In this document: piece by piece, positions 8,213 to 17,089 of the stretch
Numbering within the stretch: the stretch's first letter is position 1
Layout of the letters: the number at the start of each line of letters is the position of its first letter
NCBI GenBank assembly: GCA_964484185.1
Contig: CAZAEQ010000013.1
Coordinates: forward strand, 34,948 to 98,947
Direction of reading: 5' to 3'
DNA: 64,000 bases
Source of the DNA: F1-120-MAGs238 sp964484185
GTDB lineage: Bacteria > Planctomycetota > Phycisphaerae > Phycisphaerales > UBA1924
The notes under the pieces: model-generated
Databases searched by the model: none
What the model saw: the letters and a program-made list of their open reading frames with translations, nothing else
What the model was told of the DNA's origin: nothing
Made by a program: the position numbers and the translations under genes

Positions 8213-10390
8213 TTACAGGTTCACTCTGCCATAGACCAGTTTCTGCATGCGATCGATCCACTGGCCAGCCAGCGGTCTCCACTTGAGTGCGAATCGAACT
8301 GCAACTCGTTCGCCGGGCAGACCAAGCCAGTCAACAGCCTTTCCATCGGCCTCAAGGACCGGATCGATCTGTACTTCAAACTGCGGGTTCTTTGCCATTC
8401 CCTGGGCTTCCTGCGACTGTTCGGTTTCGATCGAACCGCCACCGAGATAGGACAAAGACTGGTGGGCTAGCCGCCGCTGACCGGCATCAATGACTCGCAC
8501 GTTGCCGCCACTAAAGACGTGGCCGACATTGGAGACCAGACGCATTTCAACGTTGTAGTCTTCGCGTGGGCGTTCGTACAACCACAGCGCTTCGTCCTGC
8601 GACATCGCCGCGACGACGCGGATCGACTTTGGATCGACGAGTTCGCAGATCGGTTTGCCTTCTTTCACCAGCGCCCCCATAAACAGCATGGGGTCCGCCG
8701 TAACAATGACGCCATCGTGCGGAGCCCGGACGATCAGCTTTGTCTTTTTCTCTCTGAGGACTCCCCGCTGGGTCCGCATTGTTTCAACGCGGTCTTTTGC
8801 GATTTGAGCCTCCGCGGGATCATTGACAATCGCCTTGCGTTCGATGGTCTCGGCTTCAACCAGCAATCCCTCAAGCAATGCGAGTCTTGCTTCAAGCTGC
8901 TTGCTGTACATGGTGACGATCGGTTCGTCCTTCTTTACCCATTCGCCCGGCCGCTTGTGCACCTGCTCAACAAAGCCATCTACCTGCGCATAGATACCAG
9001 ATTTGTGAACCGACTCGATAACGCCCTCGCCGCGTCGACGATCAGGCGCCGGGATGACACCGACGATGAGCACAGCCAGAACAATCATTGCCAGACTTGT
9101 CATCACCGCCCTGACACGATGATCGCCAAGTTTTGAGTTCGTCGCCAGCCAATGCACGAAACCGAATGTGGGAATGAAGAACCAAGCTGCTGCGGACCAG
9201 ATCGCCAGGAATACGCCGATCGCGAACATTTTTCCCAGCAGATACAGCGTAATCGAGAAGAACACAAAGATGCGATACGAGAAGCTCAGCACGCCGTAGA
9301 GGTACAGCCAGAACTGCTCATCGCGCACGCTTGACGGCGGCGAGGCATCGCGAATGCGATACACATACTTCTCAAAGAAGAACTTCAACATCGCTGTGGA
9401 GCGTTGCTGAAGGTTGGGAATCTCAAGCAAATCGCTGAGGATGTAGTAGCCGTCGAACCGCATGAGCGGATTCGCGTTAAAGAGCACTGTTGAAACGCTT
9501 GCGGTGAACATCGCGTTGTAGGCGATCTGCCGGAGCAAGCCGTCCGGAGTATTCAGCCAGATGATCGCAGCGACACCGGCGAGAAACAACTCGAAGATCA
9601 TGCCGCCAGCGCCGACTGCCATGCGCTTCCATTTCGACTGGAAAGTCCAGCACGCGGATGCATCGACAAATGGCGACGGGAAGAGCACCAGGAGCATGAC
9701 ACCAAACTCGGGGACGTTGCCGCCGAAACGCTTACAAATGATTCCGTGACCCAGTTCGTGCCAGAGCTTGGTGATAATAAATACGCCGACGAGCCAGCCC
9801 CAGTTGGTGGATGTAATCGTCGCATCGACACCGTTCTTGAGCGCGGTCGCGTGCGGGATGAGTGCAATCCCGACCCCGATCACAAACAACGCCCAGATTA
9901 CAAAGCCCACCTTGTTCAGCACCGGCCGCATGATCGGCTCAAGAGCTGTCAAAATCCGGTCCGGATTGAACAACCGCATCTTGAAGTACATCAGGCCGAT
10001 TGCCTGCTGCTGGATGAACTTCGCACGCCGCTCGCTGCCGCGGCGAAGCAACTGATCCACTTCCGGCGAATCGTCCACCGAAAGCAAGTTTGAGCTGTAC
10101 AACTGCGAAATCAGCTGAATAGCTTCATGCTGCGTTGGCGCATCATCGCCATGGTTCGCCAGTGCGAGCTGCCACACTTCATCAACCGTGCGATTGCCAT
10201 CGAGCAGCGCGACAAATTCATACGCCACCGGATTCAGTCTGTAAAACTGATTGCTCGAAGGATCATGCACCACGTGCCAGCGCTGGCCGCGATAAAACTG
10301 CCGCGTGCTCTGAACATGCGGCCGCAACCGTGGCTTCATCGCTCTCACGCGATGCCAGAATGGCGAAAATGTCGGGCGTTCTGCGCTCAT
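8213..10390 (-). CDS. PqqD-like / M50 site-2 protease / HlyD adaptor fusion protein
   Basis: A 725-residue membrane protein with three parts. Residues about 20-110 resemble a PqqD-type peptide-chaperone fold (VVHDPSSNQFYRLNPVAYEF, DGNRTVDEVWQLA). Residues about 130-450 are a polytopic M50 intramembrane metalloprotease: HELGHGIICKRFGG at 211 supplies two His and the Glu, and NPLMRFDGYY at 307 supplies the metal-binding Asp. Residues about 455-700 are a biotin/lipoyl HlyD-type periplasmic adaptor with a coiled-coil stretch. Proteins of this plan are usually called putative peptide zinc metalloproteases and often accompany peptide export or processing. It ends 17 bases before the SecA-like gene and starts with an AGGA ribosome site. 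No obvious precursor peptide gene is nearby. Confidence 0.87.
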   Translation of the reverse strand: MSAERPTFSPFWHRVRAMKPRLRPHVQSTRQFYRGQRWHVVHDPSSNQFYRLNPVAYEFVALLDGNRTVDEVWQLALANHGDDAPTQHEAIQLISQLYSSNLLSVDDSPEVDQLLRRGSERRAKFIQQQAIGLMYFKMRLFNPDRILTALEPIMRPVLNKVGFVIWALFVIGVGIALIPHATALKNGVDATITSTNWGWLVGVFIITKLWHELGHGIICKRFGGNVPEFGVMLLVLFPSPFVDASACWTFQSKWKRMAVGAGGMIFELFLAGVAAIIWLNTPDGLLRQIAYNAMFTASVSTVLFNANPLMRFDGYYILSDLLEIPNLQQRSTAMLKFFFEKYVYRIRDASPPSSVRDEQFWLYLYGVLSFSYRIFVFFSITLYLLGKMFAIGVFLAIWSAAAWFFIPTFGFVHWLATNSKLGDHRVRAVMTSLAMIVLAVLIVGVIPAPDRRRGEGVIESVHKSGIYAQVDGFVEQVHKRPGEWVKKDEPIVTMYSKQLEARLALLEGLLVEAETIERKAIVNDPAEAQIAKDRVETMRTQRGVLREKKTKLIVRAPHDGVIVTADPMLFMGALVKEGKPICELVDPKSIRVVAAMSQDEALWLYERPREDYNVEMRLVSNVGHVFSGGNVRVIDAGQRRLAHQSLSYLGGGSIETEQSQEAQGMAKNPQFEVQIDPVLEADGKAVDWLGLPGERVAVRFALKWRPLAGQWIDRMQKLVYGRVNL

Positions 10391-10416
10391 AAATTCCTGT
10401 TACCGTTTGCCGCGGA

Positions 10417-12435
10417 TTACCACCACAGCCACAAGCGAAGTTGGTCCACGATGCGGCGGCTGCCAATTCGCAGCAGACTCCGCTTATCAACATCAAACTT
10501 CGCGATTCCCTGCATTCCCGGCCGCAGCGCTGGCGATGCTTCATCAAGCTTGCAGCGCACTTCAAACGTGTTCTTTCCTTCTTTGGCTTCGCTCAGGGGC
10601 ACGATCCGCTCAACCACAAATCCAAACTCGCGAGCCGGATCTGACTTGGTCGTAATCTGCCCCTTCATCCCTACTTCAATCAGCGAGATATCGCGGTCGT
10701 CAACCTTCACCAGCACCAGCAGATTTGGAACATCCGCAATCTGCAACAACTGCTGCCCAAGCTGCACCGTCGCAAAAATCTTGTCTCGCAAGTCGCCGGC
10801 GATAATCGTCCCGGAAATCGGAGCCTTCACCTGGGCCTGCGAAATTCGATAATCAAAGAAATTCAGCTTTGCTTCAGCCTGCGCTGCCTGAGCATCGGCC
10901 TGCTGAGCATCAGAGAACTTTCCTTCTTTGCTCGCCGCATCCGCCTTCTTCCTCGCCATCTTGATGTCGTTCAGCGTCTCCAGCCGTGACATCTTTGCCT
11001 CATGAGTATCAAACTCAAGCAGCACATCACCGGCTTCAACCCGCTCACCCGGCTTGGTCTTAGCACCAATACTTGCAATCGTCCCTTCGAACGGCGCTGA
11101 AATTGTCCGCGGCTCGCGCGGCTGCAATTCCATTTCCGCACCGACGCGATACGGCAACGGAATGACCGCTGCAAGAATCAACAGCAACGACAGCGCCAGG
11201 CCCGCAGCCTTCCACGCTGTGTGTTTCGGTCCCACAAGCACCGCCGCCAACTTCATCGATTCTGCCAGAGTTCGCTTGTGCAGTGGCAAGTCATCCGACC
11301 GCCGAATTTCCAGCACCGGGCTCACCAGATCAAGCGTCGCCTGTACCAGTTCAATCGTTGGAATCGAAATCGGTTCCTTGCTCGTAGTCTCGATCGTTAC
11401 CACGCCCACGATGCGGTCATTGACACGCATCGGCAGTGACGCGATTTTCAGATTTGCATCTCGCGATGCAAGTTCCTTGTGTGCATGCACCACTGCCTGC
11501 GCCAACAGGAAATCGGCCTCTTCTCCCTGCGCCGGCGGCGGGGGAAACACCACGGGTTGCCCCTGGTCCATCGCCTCATCCATCGCGGCTTCGATCTTCT
11601 GCACCGTGTTCATGCGCCGATCGACGTTCTCAGTGTCGCTCATCGCGATCACTTTGCAATACAGCTTGCCACGCGGCTGAGTTCCGCCTGTGATCCAGCC
11701 CAGCGAGACTCGCTCTGCCCGAATCTGGCGACCAAGATCGTTCACAAACTGGATGTTTGCGCCCTTGTAACTCGGCGCTGCGTTGATCGCCGCGATTAAG
11801 CGTGCTGCGAGATCAAGACTTGCTGAGGCTTGCCGCGTGCGCTTGAGGGATTGATTCGCCCCGTGCAGGAATATGTATCCCGCGACAACTTCGATCAACG
11901 CGAGCGTCGTTTGCAATGCCTGGCGCGAGCGCCCTTCAAGAAGGAGAGTGATCACACCGCGAACTTCGCTTGCGCCAGGTTCACCTGGTCCTCCGCCAGC
12001 GATCGGCACTGCGACCATCGTTCCTGCGCCGCGATCATCATATAAGGTATCGGTTTTTTCCAGCGAGAATACGACCATCTGCCGCGTCGCAACTGCCTTG
12101 ATCACGGCCTCGCGCGCTTCATTCAGCGATTCGATTCCGGCTTCACTTTGCACCTGTGTGTCGATCCCGCCTGGCGCAGTGGTTCCTGATGCGACGTACA
12201 CCATCGCGGCTTTGGGTTCTACCGAGCTGGAGCTCTGTGCCCCGCCGGCGCCGCCCTCGACTGCATCTGCTGGCCGCACTGAAAGTGCAAACAGCACTGC
12301 TTGTCTGGCGTTGGACACCTGCCCAAGGATTTGCAGCATGCGAGCCAGAAACGTGCGGTCGTCCGCCGCTGGAGCAGAGAGTTCTGCGACAACTCGTTGC
12401 CAGCCCGGCGCTCGAACATTTGAAATCTCGATCAC
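10417..12435 (-). CDS. GAF domain-HlyD membrane-fusion adaptor
   Basis: About 672 residues. The N-terminal half has a GAF-like sensory region (LARMLQILGQVSNARQAVLF to about residue 190) and probably a second GAF unit at about 230-390. A single membrane span follows (about 415-440, ALSLLLILAAVIPLPYRVG). The rest, about 445-660, is a periplasmic HlyD/RND-type adaptor: lipoyl halves FEGTIASIGAKTKPGERV and KAPISGTIIAGDL flank a short coiled coil rich in Ala, Lys and Gln. Its GTG start overlaps the stop of the upstream adaptor gene by four bases (GTGA), with AGGAG ahead, which rules out the longer frame starting at 12486. A cytoplasmic sensor fused to a periplasmic adaptor suggests signal-controlled transport; this is inference. 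Confidence 0.85.
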   Translation of the reverse strand: MIEISNVRAPGWQRVVAELSAPAADDRTFLARMLQILGQVSNARQAVLFALSVRPADAVEGGAGGAQSSSSVEPKAAMVYVASGTTAPGGIDTQVQSEAGIESLNEAREAVIKAVATRQMVVFSLEKTDTLYDDRGAGTMVAVPIAGGGPGEPGASEVRGVITLLLEGRSRQALQTTLALIEVVAGYIFLHGANQSLKRTRQASASLDLAARLIAAINAAPSYKGANIQFVNDLGRQIRAERVSLGWITGGTQPRGKLYCKVIAMSDTENVDRRMNTVQKIEAAMDEAMDQGQPVVFPPPPAQGEEADFLLAQAVVHAHKELASRDANLKIASLPMRVNDRIVGVVTIETTSKEPISIPTIELVQATLDLVSPVLEIRRSDDLPLHKRTLAESMKLAAVLVGPKHTAWKAAGLALSLLLILAAVIPLPYRVGAEMELQPREPRTISAPFEGTIASIGAKTKPGERVEAGDVLLEFDTHEAKMSRLETLNDIKMARKKADAASKEGKFSDAQQADAQAAQAEAKLNFFDYRISQAQVKAPISGTIIAGDLRDKIFATVQLGQQLLQIADVPNLLVLVKVDDRDISLIEVGMKGQITTKSDPAREFGFVVERIVPLSEAKEGKNTFEVRCKLDEASPALRPGMQGIAKFDVDKRSLLRIGSRRIVDQLRLWLWW

Positions 12436-13421
12436 TTCGCCGCTCCTGTTGTCATCGCCATCGCGCCCTGCAGCTTTGCGTTCCACTCTTCACTGGGTGC
12501 GGTGAATCGAACCCAAGCCGGTTCGCCCGCGACCAATTCACCAATGGTTCCGTCAGCGCGATCCGGATTTGCAAGCTCCAATCGAACCTGACGTGTGCGG
12601 CTGGATGCATCGGCAGTCGGCGCCAATTCAATAACCTTGGCCTTCATCACACGCGGCTTGCCCGCCACATCCATCAGCACCCATGCTTCATCGCCGATGC
12701 GTGTTCCCAGCTGGACTGTTTCCGGGGTCAGCGCCGGAACATCAATCCAGAGCGGGCTGACGTTGACTACGCGCAGAATCTTGTCGTTCTCGTTGGTCTG
12801 CTGGCCAGCATCGACCTTTACAAAGTCGACAACGCCGTCGAACGGCGCGATGATTCGTGCCCGATCAACGCGTGCCTGCAATCGATCTACCGCGATCTCC
12901 TGCTGCAACTGCTCAACTTCAGCGGTTTCAAAATCTGCTTTCGCCGCGGCGTAGCTTAACCGCGCACGATCAATTTCCTGCGGTGTCGCGGCGTTTCCCT
13001 GCGACACTTTTTCAATCTTGTCGTTCTCAAGTTTCGCAAGTTCCGCTTGGGCACGCGCACGCTCGACTGTCGACTTTGACTTGGCGCGAATCTTCTGCAG
13101 GTCGAGCGCAATGATGTCTTCGGCATCGTCCCCGCGGATGAGGATCTCGCCCTTCTTCACGCGCTGGCCGCTCTTGACGAGCACCTCGGTCACGCGATTC
13201 GGGTTTGAAAAACCCATTTGCGCATCCTTATTTGGGCGCGCGAAACATTTGTATCCCTGAAAGGATTCGGTCAGCTCGTCAAACGGAATCGACACAGCCG
13301 CGGCAACTTGGGACTGTTCGTCCAAAGCATTCGCCCGACTCGTGCTCAAAACCGTGAACGCGCCGATCGCTAGTATGGCCGCCATGGTGTGGGCGGTCCC
13401 GATCATGCTGCTGGTTCTCAT
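12432..13421 (-). CDS. Periplasmic HlyD/RND-type membrane-fusion adaptor
   Basis: First gene of the five-gene cassette, 329 residues from the chosen ATG at 13421. The N-terminus is a signal peptide or anchor (MRTSSMIGTAHTMAAILAIG, ending near SRANA). Then come a lipoyl half (VTEVLVKSGQRVKKGEILIR), a coiled-coil hairpin (about residues 110-180, with many Arg, Lys, Ala and Glu), the second lipoyl half (RIIAPFDGVVDFVKVDAGQQ) and a beta-barrel. Such adaptors link an inner-membrane transporter to an outer-membrane channel in tripartite efflux or type I secretion systems. Neither partner is encoded here. The motif upstream of the lipoyl domain, ESFQGYKCFARPNKDAQMGF, has a Cys and is not standard. 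The divergent DegT aminotransferase starts 166 bases away. Confidence 0.87.
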   Translation of the reverse strand: MRTSSMIGTAHTMAAILAIGAFTVLSTSRANALDEQSQVAAAVSIPFDELTESFQGYKCFARPNKDAQMGFSNPNRVTEVLVKSGQRVKKGEILIRGDDAEDIIALDLQKIRAKSKSTVERARAQAELAKLENDKIEKVSQGNAATPQEIDRARLSYAAAKADFETAEVEQLQQEIAVDRLQARVDRARIIAPFDGVVDFVKVDAGQQTNENDKILRVVNVSPLWIDVPALTPETVQLGTRIGDEAWVLMDVAGKPRVMKAKVIELAPTADASSRTRQVRLELANPDRADGTIGELVAGEPAWVRFTAPSEEWNAKLQGAMAMTTGAAK

Positions 13422-13587
13422 GCGGACAACTATACGGACCCTATTGCGGAAAGTTGCCCTTACAGATTCCAATCTCTCAACTTTCCAGAATTCCGACCGT
13501 TCAACTTTGCGCTAAACTTACCTCCCCTGGTTCCTCTGGACCCGCGATCACGCGCCCCAGGGTCACACCGTTACGAGGAGTTCCGCA

Positions 13588-14775
13588 TTGGCCACTGCCA
13601 CCCTGAGCGCTTCAGCCTCCGTCCCCGCCGCCACTCTTGCAGTAAATGGGGGCACCCCGATCTCCGCAAAGCCAGTGCCCTTTATGTCCACTGGATTGTC
13701 CGATAGCGATATTGGCGCGGCGATGCGAGTGCTTCATTCAGGCATGCTCCGCGCAGCAACCAAATGTGATGAACTCGAACGTCGATTCGGCAGCATGACT
13801 GGCGCCAAGCACGCAATGACCTGCGCCAACGGAACCTGTGCATTGCAGCTTGCATACGAACCGCTCTTCCAACCCGGTGATGAGATTCTCGTCCCAGCCT
13901 GGACGTACATTGCCACGGTGTCAATGGTCGTCGCTCGCGGATGTATTCCGGTATTTGTAGATGCGATTCCCGAAACCGGCCAGATCGACATGGCTGATGC
14001 CGCGAAGAAAGTCACTTCGAAAACCAAGGGCATCGCCGCGACTCACTTGTACGGCTGTCCCGTTGATATCGATGCCGTTCAAGCTCTCGCCGCCAAGCAC
14101 AATCTCAAGGTTGTATACGACGCAGCCCAGGCTCACCTTTCTACATACAAGGGTCAACCCCTCGGCAAGTTCGGCGATGTCGTCACCTACTCCTTCTACG
14201 CCACCAAGAACCTCGGCACGGGCGAAGGCGGGCTGCTTTCCTGTAACGATGATGCGCTCGCCAAGAGCATCAAACTCCTCCGCTCACACGGCGAGACCGA
14301 CAAGTACCTGCATGAGTCAATCGGTTACAACTACCGCATGAACGACATCACCGGCGCAATTGGGTGCTCCAAGCTCGACCGCCTCGAAGCCCAGACTCGC
14401 CAGCGCCAGCTCAACGCGGCTCGATACGATCGACTCTTCGCTCCCATCGATGGCATCACCCCACTGCTGCAGACTCCGGGCTCACAAAGCGCCTACCACC
14501 TCTACGTCATCAAGATCGATACCAACAAATTCACCTGCACACGCGATCAGTTCGCCAAGGCGCTGCAAGCCGAAGGCGTCCCCAATGCAGTGCACTACCC
14601 GCGCCCATTGCCCAAGCAGCCCGCGCTTGCCAAGTTCGATAAGAACAACACACCAGTCGCGGACCTGCTCGCGACACAGGTGCTGGCGCTTCCGATGCAC
14701 CACGACCTCAGCGATGATCACTTCCGCATTGTCGCAGAGGCGATGGCAAAGGTCGCGGGCGCGTATCGCAAATAA
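13588..14775 (+). CDS. DegT/DnrJ/EryC1/StrS family PLP aminotransferase
   Basis: Fold type I PLP enzyme of 395 residues that usually transfers an amino group to a nucleotide-linked or free keto-sugar. The PLP Lys lies in SFYATKNLGTGEGGLL (about residue 207). Other family marks are CANGTCALQLAYE near 75, PAWTYIATVSMVV near 105, DAAQAH near 178 and YNYRMNDITGAIG near 250. The start is TTG, preceded by ACGAGGAG at a good distance. The next gene is convergent and unrelated, and no sugar-nucleotide genes lie nearby, so the substrate is unknown. It is divergent from the export-like cassette, so a shared promoter region is possible. Roles in cell-envelope glycan or secondary metabolite sugar synthesis are typical for the family. 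Confidence 0.88.
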   Translation: MATATLSASASVPAATLAVNGGTPISAKPVPFMSTGLSDSDIGAAMRVLHSGMLRAATKCDELERRFGSMTGAKHAMTCANGTCALQLAYEPLFQPGDEILVPAWTYIATVSMVVARGCIPVFVDAIPETGQIDMADAAKKVTSKTKGIAATHLYGCPVDIDAVQALAAKHNLKVVYDAAQAHLSTYKGQPLGKFGDVVTYSFYATKNLGTGEGGLLSCNDDALAKSIKLLRSHGETDKYLHESIGYNYRMNDITGAIGCSKLDRLEAQTRQRQLNAARYDRLFAPIDGITPLLQTPGSQSAYHLYVIKIDTNKFTCTRDQFAKALQAEGVPNAVHYPRPLPKQPALAKFDKNNTPVADLLATQVLALPMHHDLSDDHFRIVAEAMAKVAGAYRK

Positions 14776-14783
14776 ACCAAATT

Positions 14784-15491
14784 TCAGCGTCGAGTCCGCC
14801 GTTTCAGGAACAGCGCCGTTGCGCCCAGCAGTATCACTGGTGGCGCAGGAATCACATTCAAGCTCACAGCATCAACACCGAAGTTGAAAATGTTGACGTT
14901 GTCTGTCTCTGCGAAACGAAGTCGGAGCGTTTCGCCGGCATGCTCCAGAATGAGTGAAGTGACATCAACCGTCACGACGTTGTAGCCCGTCACCAGCGCA
15001 GACCCGACCAGGGTCTGAAACACATTCTGCATCACATCCGCTGTGTTCGTGCTGAATGGATCTGCGCTTACATGAAGGAAATCCACTCGAGCCTGCTGAT
15101 TCAAGGCCGGTGTCGCAAAGTCCAGCGTCGCCGGAGTTGTGAACGCAGCAGCAGTGTTGTTCACAAAATACGAGAACGCCAACGTACCACCAGTAGACCC
15201 GGCGGGAATAAAAATATCCTGATAGAGCACATGCGATCCTGGTCCGGTGGCATCTGTCATCGCCGCATGAAGTCCATCGGGCGGAGCCTGAACCACAAGT
15301 CCGTTGATCGGGCTGATAGTCCCTGTTTGATCTTGAAACGTCCCATCGCTTCCAATCTGATCCGCCCTGGTCCAGCCGTTGAACCCGAGTTCAAAGCTGC
15401 CATTGGTGATGAGGTCCGGGCGTCCGTACGCCGTTCCTATGAAGAGAACCGACATTGCTGTAGACATCAAAGCGTGTGTATTCATTTTCAT
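14784..15491 (-). CDS. Secreted PEP-CTERM-like protein
   Basis: 235 residues with a signal peptide (MKMNTHALMSTAMSVLFIGT, cleavage likely near AYG). The central part begins with LITNGSFELGFNGWTRA, a start typical of carbohydrate-binding-module-like jelly-roll domains in surface proteins. The end is a sorting tail: NVIPAPPVILLGATALFLKR and a final Arg-rich cluster. That fits a PEP-CTERM-type signal (P-x-P, hydrophobic span, Arg cluster) with PAP in place of PEP. The gene overlaps the stop of the sugar-dehydrogenase-like gene by four bases (ATGA), so both are made from one transcript. No exosortase is in this window. Ligand is unknown. Confidence 0.78.
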   Translation of the reverse strand: MKMNTHALMSTAMSVLFIGTAYGRPDLITNGSFELGFNGWTRADQIGSDGTFQDQTGTISPINGLVVQAPPDGLHAAMTDATGPGSHVLYQDIFIPAGSTGGTLAFSYFVNNTAAAFTTPATLDFATPALNQQARVDFLHVSADPFSTNTADVMQNVFQTLVGSALVTGYNVVTVDVTSLILEHAGETLRLRFAETDNVNIFNFGVDAVSLNVIPAPPVILLGATALFLKRRTRR

Positions 15492-17089
15492 TTGGGTTCA
15501 ACTCCGGAAGGGGTGATTGTCTGACGACGTACTCCATTGTGAGGCCGGGAGAGATTGCGACTGATGCGATAGATCGCATTATCAGTGTTTGATACAACGT
15601 ACAGGTTGCCGTCCGGGCCCTGCTCAATATCGGTAGTAATTCCAAAGCCCGTGCCGATTCGGATCGATTCGCTCTCGGTCCCATCGAACTTCTGAGCTCT
15701 GAACAAATTGTCTGCGACCAGGTCGGCAAGCCGCGGATCGGCACTCACATCAACATGAAGTCGATCCGCTGTTAGTCTCATCCGATAAAGGCTTCCCCCA
15801 TTGGCCCCCACTTGCGCATTACTGCGTGCTGAGCCAATCCACAGCGTGCCGTTGTATTCCGTGCCCAGAGCATCACCGTTTACAAAAGTTGTTCCAGCTG
15901 GACCGATCTCAAATCTCCAGCTGAACTCCGGATCAACATAAATCGCGCCCGGCAGCATAAAAAGCCTCGAAAACGCTGCGGCCGGTGTATACGCAAGGCG
16001 CGTCGGAGGAAACCGAAGTTGCTGCAATGCACCGTTGAAAAGCGTTGTTTCAATCAGCTTGAAATCTGCAAGGCGGCTCATAGGACCGCCCATTTGAATC
16101 CACCCGCCGTTCATTCCTGGAACCACCCTGTTCAGTTCGCTATACGCATCGTCCGCGTTCTCAGTCACCCAGAGCGCTCCAGACACCGGATCAAACGCGT
16201 GCCCAAACCCGTTTCGGTGCCCGTATGAGAATACCTTCTGAATGTTGGCTCCAACTTCTCCACCAATTGCAGCGCCCGTTCCAAAGAAGGGGTTGTCGCT
16301 CGGGGCGGAGCCATCAGTGTTCACGCGAAGAATCACCCCTGAGAGATGCGCATCGTCAGGAGCGGGCCCGCCAAAGGTGTCATCTACAAGAGGCGCTGTA
16401 AGAAATGGACCATTGGGCAGATTCTGCATCCATCCACGGCGTCCCTGGTCACCCATGTAAATATACAACTTCCCATCGGGACCGATTCGAATCACGCCAC
16501 CATTATGATTGCCCGCGGGATTGCCAGTGTTATTCGTGCCAGGGTGCCCGGGCACCACTACGTTGTCAGTCTGGAGTGCACGCATCCGGATCACATTGCG
16601 ATCAAATGTGAACGCAGTGCCGTTCCAGATGTATCGATCAACTCGATTCCCAAGCAGCGTGGTTTCAAGAGTCACATTGGTATCTACTCCAGTGCTGCTT
16701 TCTGTCCAGCGGATATACGCAAAATTGTTAGTTGCGAAGTTTGGATCAAGCGCCATGCTCAGCAATCCCCGCTCCGAAGCAGAGTTCACCGCCAGGTCAA
16801 GAACCGCGACAGGCTGGATCACACCGCCAACGACTCGCTTGATCTGGCCTGATGCCTTTTCAAGGACCAGAAAATCGTTGTTCGCAAGGAAAACAATCCC
16901 GATCGGCTGAATCAGCCCGGTATTCAAAACCGTTGTCACCTGGAGATTGGGATCAAGCATCGCTGGCGGCGTCGTGTCTGCTCGCAGCGAACTACCAAAA
17001 CTCATGGCCGCCAAAAGCGCTGCGACAGTTGGAGCGACTGAAGCACGAATTCCGCGCCTCTGTTTCGATAAGGGTGAACGCGTCTTCAT
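15488..17089 (-). CDS. PQQ-dependent sugar dehydrogenase-like secreted beta-propeller
   Basis: 533 residues, exported through an N-terminal signal (MKTRSPLSKQRRGIRASVAP, hydrophobic to about residue 37). The body matches the glucose/sorbosone dehydrogenase six-bladed propeller family: NHNGGVIRIGPDGKLYIYMG with the catalytic-type His near residue 195, GHRNGFGHAFDPVSG near 290, TENADDAYSELN near 312 and EQGPDGNLYVVSNTDN near the end. These enzymes oxidise aldose sugars in the periplasm with PQQ, but many homologues have no known substrate. It shares a four-base overlap with the downstream PEP-CTERM-like protein. An AGGAGAA ribosome site precedes the ATG. PQQ genes are not in the window, so enzymatic activity is only inferred. 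Confidence 0.8.
   Translation of the reverse strand: MKTRSPLSKQRRGIRASVAPTVAALLAAMSFGSSLRADTTPPAMLDPNLQVTTVLNTGLIQPIGIVFLANNDFLVLEKASGQIKRVVGGVIQPVAVLDLAVNSASERGLLSMALDPNFATNNFAYIRWTESSTGVDTNVTLETTLLGNRVDRYIWNGTAFTFDRNVIRMRALQTDNVVVPGHPGTNNTGNPAGNHNGGVIRIGPDGKLYIYMGDQGRRGWMQNLPNGPFLTAPLVDDTFGGPAPDDAHLSGVILRVNTDGSAPSDNPFFGTGAAIGGEVGANIQKVFSYGHRNGFGHAFDPVSGALWVTENADDAYSELNRVVPGMNGGWIQMGGPMSRLADFKLIETTLFNGALQQLRFPPTRLAYTPAAAFSRLFMLPGAIYVDPEFSWRFEIGPAGTTFVNGDALGTEYNGTLWIGSARSNAQVGANGGSLYRMRLTADRLHVDVSADPRLADLVADNLFRAQKFDGTESESIRIGTGFGITTDIEQGPDGNLYVVSNTDNAIYRISRNLSRPHNGVRRQTITPSGVEPK

Noticed and set aside
12436..12486. Extension of the GAF-HlyD gene to 12486
   Set aside because: It would overlap the upstream adaptor gene by 55 bases. 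The GTG at 12435 with GTGA overlap and AGGAG is more convincing.
14360..14887. 175-codon open frame on the + strand
   Set aside because: Out-of-frame shadow of the DegT aminotransferase coding sequence.
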